Part shown: one piece after another, positions 44,361 through 53,456 of the stretch
How positions within the stretch are numbered: position 1 is the first letter of the stretch
How the letters are laid out: the number at the start of each line of letters is the position of its first letter
Assembly: GCF_003347605.1 (NCBI RefSeq)
Contig: NZ_QDFZ01000003.1
Location: 282,151-346,150 of the forward strand
Length of the DNA stretch: 64,000 nt
Direction of reading: 5' to 3'
Source: Chryseobacterium sp. KLBC 52
Lineage (GTDB): Bacteria; Bacteroidota; Bacteroidia; Flavobacteriales; Weeksellaceae
Position numbers and translations under genes: made by a program
Notes under the pieces: generated by a model
Databases searched by the model: none
Told to the model about the DNA's origin: nothing
Seen by the model: the letters and a program-made list of their open reading frames with translations, nothing else

Positions 44361-45269
44361 TCAGATCTGGCTTTTGATTTCTGCCATTAATTCTTTTCCT
44401 CCGTTTTCAAGAACAACTTTTGCAAACTTTTCTCCAAAATTCTCTGTTGGAGTGTACACAAAGTTCTCATCTACAGCAATGCAGTTTTTTCCATCCAAAG
44501 AACAAAGTGCAGCTTTGAAACGGATCTGATCGCCGATGATTTCTGCAAAAGCTCCGATAGGTGCAGTGCAGCCTCCTTCTAGAGTACTCAGGAAGTTTCT
44601 TTCAATCTCTACACAGATTTGTGTCTGTTGATGATTGATCTGTCTTACAATTTCGTTTATTTCCGGTTTGTCAGTATGTCCGGCTACAGAGATTACCCCT
44701 TGTGAAGGCGCAGAAATCATTAACGGAAGCATTTCGTAATCAATTTCCATTTTCATTCTTTTGATGCCTGCCAAAGATAAAATCGTAGCATCGAAATCTC
44801 CATCTTCCAGTTTTTGAAGTCTGGTCTGAATATTTCCACGGATATCCGAAAAATCAGTCGTCGGATAATTTCTCAGCCAGAAAGCTCTTCTTCTCAAACT
44901 GCTGGTAGCAAGTTTAAGCTCATGGAATTCTTTATTCCTTGCAGATTCTTTTCTGATCAGGATGTCCTGTGGATAATCTCTTTCCAGGTAAGCGATCATC
45001 TCAATATTTTGAGGCAATTGAGTGGGAACGTCTTTTAAAGAATGTACGGCAATATCAATTTCATCATTCAGTAGGGCAATATCAAGGTCTCTTGTGAAAA
45101 CCCCGGTAATTCCTAAAGAATAAAGCGGTTGATTAAGATTCTTATCGCCAGAAGATACGATAGGAACAATTTCCGTTAAATAATTGTTGTTCTGAAGGTG
45201 CCTCGCAACCTCTCTAGCCTGCCAAAGTGCAAGTGCGGAATTTCTCGTTCCGATTCTAATGCTTTTCAT
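44361..45269 (-). CDS. hemC: hydroxymethylbilane synthase (porphobilinogen deaminase)
   Basis: HemC polymerises four porphobilinogens on a dipyrromethane cofactor. From the ATG at 45269 the protein has 302 residues beginning MKSIRIGTRNSALALWQA, the classical N-terminus. HSLKDVPTQLP and STLEGGCTAPIGAFAE, the latter with the cofactor Cys, are visible. The start overlaps the end of hemA by 14 nt, implying translational coupling. An alternative upstream start at 45293 adds eight residues and is less family-like. Confidence 0.96.
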   Translation of the reverse strand: MKSIRIGTRNSALALWQAREVARHLQNNNYLTEIVPIVSSGDKNLNQPLYSLGITGVFTRDLDIALLNDEIDIAVHSLKDVPTQLPQNIEMIAYLERDYPQDILIRKESARNKEFHELKLATSSLRRRAFWLRNYPTTDFSDIRGNIQTRLQKLEDGDFDATILSLAGIKRMKMEIDYEMLPLMISAPSQGVISVAGHTDKPEINEIVRQINHQQTQICVEIERNFLSTLEGGCTAPIGAFAEIIGDQIRFKAALCSLDGKNCIAVDENFVYTPTENFGEKFAKVVLENGGKELMAEIKSQI

Positions 45270-46530
45270 TGAATTCGTTGTTTGGTTGTTCAACTAATAT
45301 TTCGTGCATTAATTTACTAATTTCTTCGGCTTTTAAAGGATTATCGATGATATATTTTGCAAAACGGTTGGTAATTTTCTGGATCATTTTATCAGAAAGT
45401 TCCATGTCCGTGATGTTTATGTATTTATTCTTTTTGTAAAAATTATGCATTTCATTGCGTTCCATGTTCTTCAGAACTGCTTTGAAATGATGAATATTGG
45501 GTGCCAGCTTTCTCTTTTTCTCCCACTCAATAAAGTCTTTCATCAGTTCCTTAATGATTTTTTCAGCTTTCGGGATTTCTCTTTCTCGCTGTTGAATCGT
45601 TTCCTGAATCTGTTTTGAAAGCTCATCTACGTCAATCAGTGTTACGTTTTTATTTTCGGTAACATTCTTTTCAACGTTATGAGGAATAGAAAGATCAATG
45701 ATTAATGTTTCCTTTCCATTCGGGAAATGAGACTGGTTGACAATAGGATGTTTGGCTCCTGTTGCCACAATAAGAATATCTGTGTTTTTTAATTCCTGGT
45801 CAAAATCAGAATAATCAACGTGAGGAATATTATATTTTTGGGAAATCTTTTCAGCTTTCTCCTGAGTTCTGTTGGCGATTTTAATTTTCGGCTGGTAGAC
45901 ATGTTTTACCAGATTTTCAACGGTATTCTGCCCTATCTCACCTACACCCAAAAGAAGAATGTTTTTTTCAGTAATTCTTTTCTGGCTGTTTAAAATATAA
46001 TGAACTGCAGCATAAGAAACAGAAGCTGCTCCATTGGAAATGCCCGTTTCATTTTTTATTCTTTTCGAAATCTGAATAGCCGCATTGATGGCTCTTTCCA
46101 GATAAGGGTTTGAATTTTGTCTTTCTTTTTTGAAACGGCTGTATGCTTTTTTTATCTGCCCGATAATTTCAAAGTCTCCGATAATCTGACTTTCAAGACC
46201 TGCCGCTACTCTGAAAAGATGAATCAAAGCTTCCTCTTTGGTAAGAATATTGGCGAACTGAAGAAAATCTGTAAGCTGTACTCCAATGGTTTTGCAGTAC
46301 TCTTCAGCGACTAAAAGGTAATTGGGAGATGTGGTATAAATTTCGGTCCTGTTACAAGTGGAAACAACAAATGCATCACCCAGGTCTTCCTGATGGACTC
46401 TGGAAACAAAATTTTTGATGTTCTCATCAAAGAATGCAAACTTTCCTCTCGTTTCTACGTCGGCTTTCTCGTAGCTTATTGAAAGCACGGCAAAATTTGA
46501 CGTCCGATGAATGTTGGAATACTGTAACAT
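45256..46530 (-). CDS. hemA: glutamyl-tRNA reductase
   Basis: HemA reduces glutamyl-tRNA to glutamate-1-semialdehyde, the first committed step of C5-pathway haem synthesis. From the ATG at 46530 the protein has 424 residues. The catalytic Cys59 is in VVSTCNRTEIY, and the NADPH-binding LLGVGEIGQNTVENL and GNGA-like GISNGAASVSYAAV follow. The C-terminus is extended and charged. A TTG 12 nt upstream was rejected. The first gene of hemACDE, with a -7 element 9 nt before the ATG. Confidence 0.95.
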   Translation of the reverse strand: MLQYSNIHRTSNFAVLSISYEKADVETRGKFAFFDENIKNFVSRVHQEDLGDAFVVSTCNRTEIYTTSPNYLLVAEEYCKTIGVQLTDFLQFANILTKEEALIHLFRVAAGLESQIIGDFEIIGQIKKAYSRFKKERQNSNPYLERAINAAIQISKRIKNETGISNGAASVSYAAVHYILNSQKRITEKNILLLGVGEIGQNTVENLVKHVYQPKIKIANRTQEKAEKISQKYNIPHVDYSDFDQELKNTDILIVATGAKHPIVNQSHFPNGKETLIIDLSIPHNVEKNVTENKNVTLIDVDELSKQIQETIQQREREIPKAEKIIKELMKDFIEWEKKRKLAPNIHHFKAVLKNMERNEMHNFYKKNKYINITDMELSDKMIQKITNRFAKYIIDNPLKAEEISKLMHEILVEQPNNEFNEKH

Positions 46531-46539
46531 AAGCAGTCG

Positions 46540-46547
46540 CAAATTTA
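46540..46547 (-). promoter_or_regulatory. -7 promoter element (TAAATTTG) of the hemA operon
   Basis: Exact TAnnTTTG on the minus strand, only 9 nt before the hemA ATG, so the leader is very short. Confidence 0.5.
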
Positions 46548-46903
46548 CGATTTTTTTAATTAACCTCTCTCAGATAGTGTATATGATAATTATCGTAAAA
46601 AACTATAAAAGGAAAGAAAAGGACGTTTCTGGCAGAAAGACAAAACGGTACAATGATAAAATTCCATGTTGGAAAATAATTTTTGGCGTTTCTAGGTTTT
46701 TGTTTTGATCTTCAATGCCGTATTTTTTTAGTCTTTTTACCCTTTTGTAATTACCCTTTTTTGCCTATTTAACACGCCATTAATTTTAGTTGAAATCAAA
46801 CTCTGTAAATATCTAAATTGAAAGTTAATAAAGAATTATAAATTTTAATAAAATTTTAACCAAATTAAGTTGTTGGGAAATTTCTTTAGTACTGTTAAAT
46901 TTA
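46548..46903. promoter_or_regulatory. hemA-mreB divergent intergenic region
   Basis: No gene is supported in this AT-rich stretch between two divergent operons. A near-palindrome ATGATAATTATCGT lies at 46583-46596, some 45 nt upstream of the hemA -7 element and resembling a Fur-type site in composition. The region next to mreB is dominated by A/T runs. Nothing else was recognised. Confidence 0.4.
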
Positions 46904-46911
46904 TATCTTTG
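46904..46911 (+). promoter_or_regulatory. -7 promoter element (TATCTTTG) of the mre operon
   Basis: Exact TAnnTTTG, 24 nt before the mreB ATG at 46936. Confidence 0.55.
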
Positions 46912-46935
46912 TAAACTTAAAATCAGAAGAAAAAT

Positions 46936-47961
46936 ATGAGTTTATTTGATATGTTTACGCAAGAAATTGCGATAGACCTTGGAACTGCTAATACCCTAAT
47001 CATCCATAATAATAAAATTGTTATTGATCAACCTTCAATTGTTGCAATTGAACGTTCATCGGGTAAGCCGATTGCCGTCGGAGAGCAGGCCAAGCATATG
47101 CAGGGTAAAACTCACGAGGATATCAAGACTATCCGTCCATTGAAAGATGGGGTTATTGCTGATTTCCACGCTTCTGAACATATGATCAAGGAATTCATCA
47201 AAAAAATTCCTGGAATCAAAGGTAAATTCATTCAGCCAGCATTACGAATTGTAATCTGTATCCCTTCTGGTATTACTGAAGTTGAAAAAAGAGCGGTAAG
47301 AGATTCTGCTCAGAAAGTAAACGCAAAAGAAGTAAGATTGATCTACGAACCAATGGCAGCAGCAATTGGGGTAGGGATTGACGTTCAAAAGCCTGAAGGA
47401 AATATGATCATCGATATAGGTGGTGGTACTACGGAAATTGCTGTTGTAGCTTTAGGAGGTATCGTATGTGATAAATCTGTGAAGATTGCAGGAGATGTTT
47501 TTACCAATGATATTGCTTATTACTTAAGAACTCACCATAACCTTTATATCGGAGAAAGAACTGCTGAAAGAATCAAAATTGAAGTAGGTTCTGCAGTAGA
47601 AGATCTTGATGTAGATATCGAAGACATTCCGGTACAAGGTAGAGACCTTATTACAGGTAAGCCTAAAGAAATTATGGTTGGATACAAAGAGATTGCCCGT
47701 GCATTAGATAAATCAATCATCAGAATTGAAGATGCCGTAATGGAAACATTATCTCTTACACCACCGGAATTGGCTGCTGATATTTACAAAACAGGTATTT
47801 ATCTTGCTGGAGGAGGAGCGCTATTAAGAGGTCTTGCGGACAGAATTCACAAGAAAACAGGTCTTCCTGTATTTGTAGCTGAAGATCCGTTGAGAGCTGT
47901 AGTTCGCGGAACAGGTATTGCCCTTAAGAATATGGACAAGTTCAATTTCTTAATTAAATAA
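46936..47961 (+). CDS. mreB: rod-shape-determining actin homologue MreB
   Basis: MreB is the bacterial actin that organises lateral wall synthesis in rods. The 341-residue protein starts MSLFDMFTQEIAIDLGTANT, where IDLGTANT is the phosphate-1 motif. Further actin-fold motifs are visible: NMIIDIGGGTTEIAVVALGG and IYLAGGGALLRGL. Its neighbours mreC, mreD, pbp2 and rodA follow in order, forming the elongasome operon. The length is typical. Confidence 0.98.
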   Translation: MSLFDMFTQEIAIDLGTANTLIIHNNKIVIDQPSIVAIERSSGKPIAVGEQAKHMQGKTHEDIKTIRPLKDGVIADFHASEHMIKEFIKKIPGIKGKFIQPALRIVICIPSGITEVEKRAVRDSAQKVNAKEVRLIYEPMAAAIGVGIDVQKPEGNMIIDIGGGTTEIAVVALGGIVCDKSVKIAGDVFTNDIAYYLRTHHNLYIGERTAERIKIEVGSAVEDLDVDIEDIPVQGRDLITGKPKEIMVGYKEIARALDKSIIRIEDAVMETLSLTPPELAADIYKTGIYLAGGGALLRGLADRIHKKTGLPVFVAEDPLRAVVRGTGIALKNMDKFNFLIK

Positions 47962-47989
47962 TTTTAACTTTTTACGACTTTATATCTGA

Positions 47990-48844
47990 ATGGGATTTTT
48001 GCTGAGATTATTTTCGAAGAATACTCTTTTCGTCTTCTTTATATTCCTGCAAATTATTGCTCTGGTTTTGATATTCTCAAGAAATGCCATGCAGAGATCC
48101 TGGGTTGCGGGCCAAACGGCTGCGTTCAATTCCTGGGTTTCCGGATATATTGATGAAGGAGTTTCTTATCTGAAGCTAAAACAGATCAATGAAGATCTTG
48201 TGGTTCAGAATAAAGCCCTAATGACTGAGCTCTATGGAAAAGACGGAGGGAAAAACCCCGTTTTTAAAAGAGTTCATGATACCATTGGCGGAGGGCAGAT
48301 CTATACTTTTGTTGATGGAGAGATTGTTTTCAACAGTATCAACAGAAGAAACAACTATTTTACAATCAACCGCGGCCGTAGAGATGGAGTCTTTCCTCAA
48401 ATGGGAGTGATGGCACCAAGAGGCATTGCGGGAATTGTAATCAATTCTACAGATAGTTATGCATTGGTTCAATCCGTGTTAAGTGTTAACAAGATCAGAA
48501 TTAATGCAGCACTTAAAAATTCAGGGTATTTTGGTACTTTAACATGGAATGGAGATAACTCCAGGGTAATGCACCTGGCGGATATTCCGAAATATGTTGC
48601 CTTAAAAGTAGGAGATACCGTCGTTACAGATGGTAAATCTGCTATTTTTCCTAAAGGAGTTACCATTGGTACCATTGCAGGATATTCTGTAGACAATAAA
48701 ACCGGCTTCTGGGATATTTCCGTTGAGCTGAGTGAAAAAATGGGAGCGTTGAATAAAGTGTATGTAGTGAAGAATCTTAAGAAAGCAGAAGTGCAGAAGA
48801 TTCAGGACACTATGCAAGCTGTAATAAAAAAGGAAAATGATTAG
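47990..48844 (+). CDS. mreC: rod shape-determining protein MreC
   Basis: MreC is a periplasmic scaffold anchored by one N-terminal transmembrane helix. The 284-residue protein has a hydrophobic segment at about 11-33, a short coiled-coil-like helix (YLKLKQINEDLVVQNKALM), and two beta-barrel domains with NYFTINRGRRDGVFPQMGVM and the later VVTDGKSAIFPKGVTIGTI. It lies 28 nt after mreB and overlaps mreD by 8 nt. It works with MreD, PBP2 and RodA in the elongasome. Confidence 0.95.
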   Translation: MGFLLRLFSKNTLFVFFIFLQIIALVLIFSRNAMQRSWVAGQTAAFNSWVSGYIDEGVSYLKLKQINEDLVVQNKALMTELYGKDGGKNPVFKRVHDTIGGGQIYTFVDGEIVFNSINRRNNYFTINRGRRDGVFPQMGVMAPRGIAGIVINSTDSYALVQSVLSVNKIRINAALKNSGYFGTLTWNGDNSRVMHLADIPKYVALKVGDTVVTDGKSAIFPKGVTIGTIAGYSVDNKTGFWDISVELSEKMGALNKVYVVKNLKKAEVQKIQDTMQAVIKKEND

Positions 48845-49343
48845 CAGGACTTTATTTACCGATATATTGATCATGATCTTTCTTGTTGCATTACAAATAT
48901 TTGTATTGAACAGGATTACGCTTTTCGGGAAATATACTCCGGTATTATATCCTGTGTTTGTCATGTTCTATCCGTTTTTCAGAAATAAATTTCAGTTCCT
49001 GGCATTGAGCTTTTTGATAGGGCTGGCTATTGACGGTTTCCTTAATTCATGGGGGATCAATGCATTTGCAACAACGTTAATCGCCTATTTCAGAACGTTG
49101 ATCTTCAGGACTTCCACAGATACGTCTACGGACTTTTTCTCATTCCAGTCCCTTCAATGGGCGCAGTTTTTGCTGTTTTTATTTTCAAGTATTTTCCTGC
49201 ATCAGCTTTTAGTACAGTATATCGAGTTCTTTAAGTTTAGCAGGTTTTTTGAAATATTATTTAATGTGTTGGTGACAAGTGTAATTTCATTTATCTTTAT
49301 AGTCATCTACGCATTAATATTTAAAATCAAACAAAAAGTTTGA
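48837..49343 (+). CDS. mreD: rod shape-determining membrane protein MreD
   Basis: This 168-residue integral membrane protein has about five hydrophobic helices and no soluble domain. Sequence is poorly conserved in this family, so the assignment rests on the size, topology, position between mreC and pbp2, and phrases such as NRITLFGKYTPVLYPVF and FLIGLAIDGFLNSWGINA. Its start overlaps mreC by 8 nt and its stop overlaps the TTG start of pbp2 as TTGA, so translation is probably coupled. Confidence 0.9.
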   Translation: MISRTLFTDILIMIFLVALQIFVLNRITLFGKYTPVLYPVFVMFYPFFRNKFQFLALSFLIGLAIDGFLNSWGINAFATTLIAYFRTLIFRTSTDTSTDFFSFQSLQWAQFLLFLFSSIFLHQLLVQYIEFFKFSRFFEILFNVLVTSVISFIFIVIYALIFKIKQKV

Positions 49344-51385
49344 ACACACGTTATTTAAAAATTTTTTCCATACTCGTTATCATCGCCCTTATTTTTGTGG
49401 CGAGGCTTGCTTATTTGCAGTTGTTTACAGACCGTTATGCCTTAAACGCGGCCAATACCTCCATTAAAACAGAATATGTTATTCCACAGCGTGGAGTAAT
49501 TTTTGATAGAAATGGTAAAATCATGGTAGGTAACCAGCCTGCTTATGAAATTTCATTTACCCAGGCATTGATGAAACCTGATTTTGATACGCTGGCTTTT
49601 TGCAGTTTAATGAAAATTACAAAGCAGGATTTTATCAATAAAATCAATGTGATCAAAAAGGAAAAATATTATTCCAAGCTGACCCCGATGACTTTCATCA
49701 AAGACCTCAGCAGAGAAGATATTGCAAGAGTTCAGGAAATTATTTTTAAGTATCCCGCATTTAATATTGTATCAAGACCTCAGCGTCAGTACGAAGTTTC
49801 CACATCCGGAAACCTTCTTGGATATACCAGTGAGGTAAATGAAAGAGATATTAAAAAAGATTCTCTCTACTATTTACCGGGAGATTTCATTGGGAAAACA
49901 GGGGTTGAAAAATCCTACGAAAAAGAACTCCGGGGAATAAAAGGAGTGAAGTATATCCAGAAAGATATCAGACTCAGAAATATCGGCTCCTATAAAAACG
50001 GATCTTTGGATAAAGATGTGATTACAGGTAAAGATATTACTTTAACCATTGATTACGATCTTCAGAGAACAGCAGAAGAAATGCTTGTCAACAAACACGG
50101 TGCAATTGTCGCTTTAGATCCTAATAATGGAGAAGTTTTAGTGGCTGCAACCGGTCCGGATATTGATCCAAACCTTTTTACCGGACCTAATAAATCAAAA
50201 AACTTATACGCCCTTTCAAAAGATACGCTTTACGAAAATAAACCTACTTTTGATCGTGCTTTACAGGCGGGATATCCTCCGGGATCAACGTTTAAATTGT
50301 TGACAGCTCTAGCTGCTATGCAAATGGGAGTAATGGATGAAAAAACTATTTTCCCGTGTGGAGGAGGATTCTTCTATAAAGGAAAAAGAATTAAGGGTCA
50401 TGGTGGAGCAGATCCGCTTATTCCTTCCATTCAGGTTTCCAGTAACTGTTTTTTCACCTACGCCTTTATTGCCATTATCAAAAAATATCCTGGAAACCCT
50501 TCAAAAGGTGTTGATGAATGGAAAAAAATCATGAGCAGTTTTGGAGTGGGAGAGTTTTTAAATAATGATTTTGCCGTTGGGGCAAGAGGTAGAATACCTT
50601 CCGGAGATTTTTACGAAAAAAGATTTAAAGCCATCATGAAGGCAAGCGGTTCTCAGAGAACTGATTTTAAAAACTGGGATGAAATGTCCACCGGTGCTAT
50701 TTATAACGGAATGGGGCAGGGTGATGTTTTGGTAACTCCTATTCAGCTGGCCAATTATGTAGCTGCTATTGCTAATAAAGGATGGTATTATACACCTCAT
50801 ATCGTAAAAGGAATTGACGGAAAACCTAATCCTGACCCGAGATTTAAAGTGAAACATAAAACTCTGGTAGATCCAAAGCACTTTGAACCTGTACTTAAAG
50901 GTATGGAAGCTGTAGTGTTGAGAGGAACAGCAAGAGGACTGAAATCCAATGACTTTACACAATTGGCAAAAACAGGAACAGCACAGGTTCCACAAGGGAA
51001 GGATAACTCTATTTTTGTATTGATTGCGCCTGCTGATAAACCCAAGATTGTTGTAGTAGCCGTAATGGAACATGCAGGATTTGGTGCTACATGGGCAGGG
51101 CCGGCCTGTACCGTGATTGCTGAGAAATATATTACCGGCGATTTGAAAAGAGAAAATCTTTACAAAAAAATGATTACCTCGAGTTTCATGCCTGAATATA
51201 AAAGACAATGGATTGCAGATTTGAAACGCAAAGGGCTATATGTTGATCCTAAACCTGATTCCATCAAACAAAAAAGAATAAAGGATAGTCTGGAATTGGT
51301 AAAACAACAAAAGGCTAAGCTGCAAAAGAAAATAGAAGAGGACGCTAAAAAGAATAACACTGCTAAAAAACCTGTAAAGCAATGA
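49340..51385 (+). CDS. mrdA: penicillin-binding protein 2 (elongasome transpeptidase)
   Basis: PBP2 cross-links lateral-wall peptidoglycan and partners RodA. The 681-residue protein has one N-terminal transmembrane helix (about 7-28), a dimerisation domain with PQRGVIFDRNGKIM and the transpeptidase domain: PPGSTFKLL (Ser316), SSN (367-369) and AKTGTAQVP. The start is a TTG at 49340 overlapping the mreD stop as TTGA. An in-frame stop at 49322 excludes an upstream ATG. The C-terminus is Lys-rich. Its stop overlaps rodA as ATGA. Confidence 0.94.
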   Translation: MNTRYLKIFSILVIIALIFVARLAYLQLFTDRYALNAANTSIKTEYVIPQRGVIFDRNGKIMVGNQPAYEISFTQALMKPDFDTLAFCSLMKITKQDFINKINVIKKEKYYSKLTPMTFIKDLSREDIARVQEIIFKYPAFNIVSRPQRQYEVSTSGNLLGYTSEVNERDIKKDSLYYLPGDFIGKTGVEKSYEKELRGIKGVKYIQKDIRLRNIGSYKNGSLDKDVITGKDITLTIDYDLQRTAEEMLVNKHGAIVALDPNNGEVLVAATGPDIDPNLFTGPNKSKNLYALSKDTLYENKPTFDRALQAGYPPGSTFKLLTALAAMQMGVMDEKTIFPCGGGFFYKGKRIKGHGGADPLIPSIQVSSNCFFTYAFIAIIKKYPGNPSKGVDEWKKIMSSFGVGEFLNNDFAVGARGRIPSGDFYEKRFKAIMKASGSQRTDFKNWDEMSTGAIYNGMGQGDVLVTPIQLANYVAAIANKGWYYTPHIVKGIDGKPNPDPRFKVKHKTLVDPKHFEPVLKGMEAVVLRGTARGLKSNDFTQLAKTGTAQVPQGKDNSIFVLIAPADKPKIVVVAVMEHAGFGATWAGPACTVIAEKYITGDLKRENLYKKMITSSFMPEYKRQWIADLKRKGLYVDPKPDSIKQKRIKDSLELVKQQKAKLQKKIEEDAKKNNTAKKPVKQ

Positions 51386-52611
51386 AATGGACAGAAGGAA
51401 TAGATAAACTGGGCCTTGGGCTGTATTTCCTGCTTTGCATTTTTGCCATTGCAAATATTTACAGTGTAGACCAGAAACTAGGAGAGAAGCAATTGGTTTT
51501 TTTCTGTATTTCTGTATTTGTAGGGCTTGTTATATTCGTAGGAAGAAGCAAATTCTTTGAGAATATGGCTGGTATTATTTACATTGGTGGAGTTTTACTT
51601 TTGATAGGTCTTTTCCCGTTTGGTAAAGAAATTCTGGGCCAGAAAAACTGGTATAAGTTTGGAAGTTTTACGATGCAGCCCGTTGAGTTTGCAAAAATAG
51701 GTACCGCCTTGATGCTCGCCAATTTCGTTTCAAGCCCGGATTTTAATATTAAAAATAAAAAATCTATCTGGACTGCCCTTGCTATTATAGGAATTCCGGC
51801 CGCAGTCGTTCTGGCTATTCCGGATGTAGGTTCTATGCTTGTGTTCATCGCATTTTTCATCGCATTATATAGAGAAGGATTGAGTGGTCTTTTATTCGGT
51901 ATCGGATTTATTTTTGCCGGAGTTTTTCTGATTTCCCTGGCTATTCCTCCTATTTATGTTGCGATTGCAGTTTTAGTGATTGCCGGAGTTCTGATTGCTA
52001 TGAATTATCATAGAATGTCATGGGATGTGATTTCTATTTCAGGGATTGCAGGTTCTATCCTTATATTGTGCGGACTGGCTTTCGGGTCACCTTATATTTT
52101 AGAAAAACTGCCAAAACACCAGAGAGAAAGAATTGAGGTTCTTTACAAGGGTGAAAAGGCATTCAGAGATACTTCAGGATACAACTTATTATATTCAAAA
52201 ACTGCCATCGGATCAGGCGGAATCTGGGGGAAAGGATACCGTGAAGGATCCGTTACCCAGGGGAAATTCGTTCCCGAACAGGAAACAGATTACATATTTT
52301 GTACCGTAGGAGAAGAATGGGGCTTCGCAGGAAGTGCAGTTCTTATCCTGTGTTACATGGTCTATATCGGAAGAATCTATTATCTGGCAGAACAGCAGAA
52401 GTCTACTTTTAACCGGGTGTTTGGATATTGTTTTGCCTCTATCCTGCTGATGCACTTTTCAATCAATCTGGGGATGGTTATGGGGCTTTTTCCTACCGTA
52501 GGGATACCCCTTCCTTACTTCAGTTATGGAGGAAGTTCTTTATTGGCTTTCTCGATGATGACTTTTATCTTCTTTAAACTTAATTATTCAGATAAGAATA
52601 GTTTGGTGTAA
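51382..52611 (+). CDS. rodA: SEDS peptidoglycan glycosyltransferase RodA
   Basis: RodA is a SEDS-family polymerase that builds glycan strands with PBP2. The 409-residue protein has about ten transmembrane helices. SEDS features are visible: FTMQPVEFAKIGTALMLANF in the middle helices, the QSxxAIGSGG-type loop TAIGSGGIWGKG, and FVPEQETDYIFCTVGEEWGF with the conserved acidic residues. The C-terminal GIPLPYFSYGGSSLLAF is the family signature. It begins as ATGA overlapping the PBP2 stop and ends the mreBCD-pbp2-rodA operon. Confidence 0.96.
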   Translation: MKWTEGIDKLGLGLYFLLCIFAIANIYSVDQKLGEKQLVFFCISVFVGLVIFVGRSKFFENMAGIIYIGGVLLLIGLFPFGKEILGQKNWYKFGSFTMQPVEFAKIGTALMLANFVSSPDFNIKNKKSIWTALAIIGIPAAVVLAIPDVGSMLVFIAFFIALYREGLSGLLFGIGFIFAGVFLISLAIPPIYVAIAVLVIAGVLIAMNYHRMSWDVISISGIAGSILILCGLAFGSPYILEKLPKHQRERIEVLYKGEKAFRDTSGYNLLYSKTAIGSGGIWGKGYREGSVTQGKFVPEQETDYIFCTVGEEWGFAGSAVLILCYMVYIGRIYYLAEQQKSTFNRVFGYCFASILLMHFSINLGMVMGLFPTVGIPLPYFSYGGSSLLAFSMMTFIFFKLNYSDKNSLV

Positions 52612-52700
52612 AAGAGGGAGGTTGGAAGCTGGATGATGGAAGTTTATCATTGTTCTGCTGATCACTCGTCTTCAAAATCAACTTCATCAACACATTTTTT

Positions 52701-53282
52701 ATGAAACAATCCTATTTCTCAGACGAAGATTTCGAGAGCAAAGACTTCACGCAACTTCCTTTAGAAAAAAGTGAGTACGAAAACTGTACGTTCAGAAACT
52801 GTAATTTTGAATACGGAAATCTGTCCGGCTTCAGCTTTACCGATTGTGAGTTTATCGAATGCAATCTCAGTATGGTAAAATTGGTAAAAACAGCTTTTCA
52901 TGAGGTTGTTTTCAAAGAATGTAAAATGTTCGGTCTTCAGTTTAATGATTGTAATCCGTTCGGACTCTCTTTCAAATTTGATGGAGGTTCTTTGAATAAT
53001 TCAGTTTTTTATCAGACATCCATTAAGAAAACGCTTTTCAAAAATACCCAATTAATTGAGGTTGATTTTAGTGAATGCGATTTGTCAAATGCAGTCTTTA
53101 GCAACTGTGATCTGTCAGGCGCTGTTTTTGACGCTACAAACCTCGAAAAGGCAGATTTCCGGACATCGGTTAACTATTCGATAGATCCGGCTTTAAATAA
53201 GCTTAAAAAGGCCAGGTTTTCACTTTCTGAAATCTATGGGCTATTGTATAAACTGGATATTGAAATTGATAAGAACAGTTGA
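52701..53282 (+). CDS. pentapeptide-repeat protein (Qnr/McbG-like fold)
   Basis: This 193-residue protein has repeating A(D/N)LxX-type pentapeptides, clear in YENCTFRNCNFEYGNLSGFS and FSECDLSNAVFSNCDLSGAV, so it should form a right-handed quadrilateral beta-helix. The size and organisation resemble the Qnr/McbG branch, some of whose members bind DNA gyrase. It is slightly shorter than Qnr. Resistance is not claimed; many chromosomal homologues have no such role. It has no signal peptide and no operon partner. Confidence 0.8.
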   Translation: MKQSYFSDEDFESKDFTQLPLEKSEYENCTFRNCNFEYGNLSGFSFTDCEFIECNLSMVKLVKTAFHEVVFKECKMFGLQFNDCNPFGLSFKFDGGSLNNSVFYQTSIKKTLFKNTQLIEVDFSECDLSNAVFSNCDLSGAVFDATNLEKADFRTSVNYSIDPALNKLKKARFSLSEIYGLLYKLDIEIDKNS

Positions 53283-53337
53283 TATCCGCAGTTGTTTAAC
53301 AATTGGCATATTAAAATATCAATATTGAATCGATAGG

Positions 53338-53360
53338 AGCGGGTTTTAACCTGCTTTTCT
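53338..53360 (+). terminator. terminator after the pentapeptide-repeat gene
   Basis: A stem AGCGGGTT/AACCTGCT with one G-T pair, followed by T-rich sequence, 56 nt after the stop. Confidence 0.6.
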
Positions 53361-53401
53361 CTTCTCTTGGATTGTGTTGAAATAGCCCAATTAAAGTATA
53401 T

Positions 53402-53429
53402 AAAAAAGCCATCAGATGTCTGATGGCTT
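53402..53429 (-). terminator. terminator after the NlpC/P60 gene
   Basis: An 11-bp stem AAGCCATCAGA and complement with a tight loop; the minus strand ends in a six-T run. It serves the gene at 53457-54167. Confidence 0.85.
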
Positions 53430-53456
53430 CATTATTTAAATCAATTATTTATAAAA

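Noticed and set aside
46511..46708. 65-codon plus-strand open frame between hemA and mreB
   Set aside because: Overlaps the hemA start and promoter and shows no conserved feature; low-complexity Lys/Ile composition.
50558..51208. 216-codon minus-strand open frame inside the PBP2 gene
   Set aside because: Antisense to the transpeptidase domain; no support from composition or promoters.
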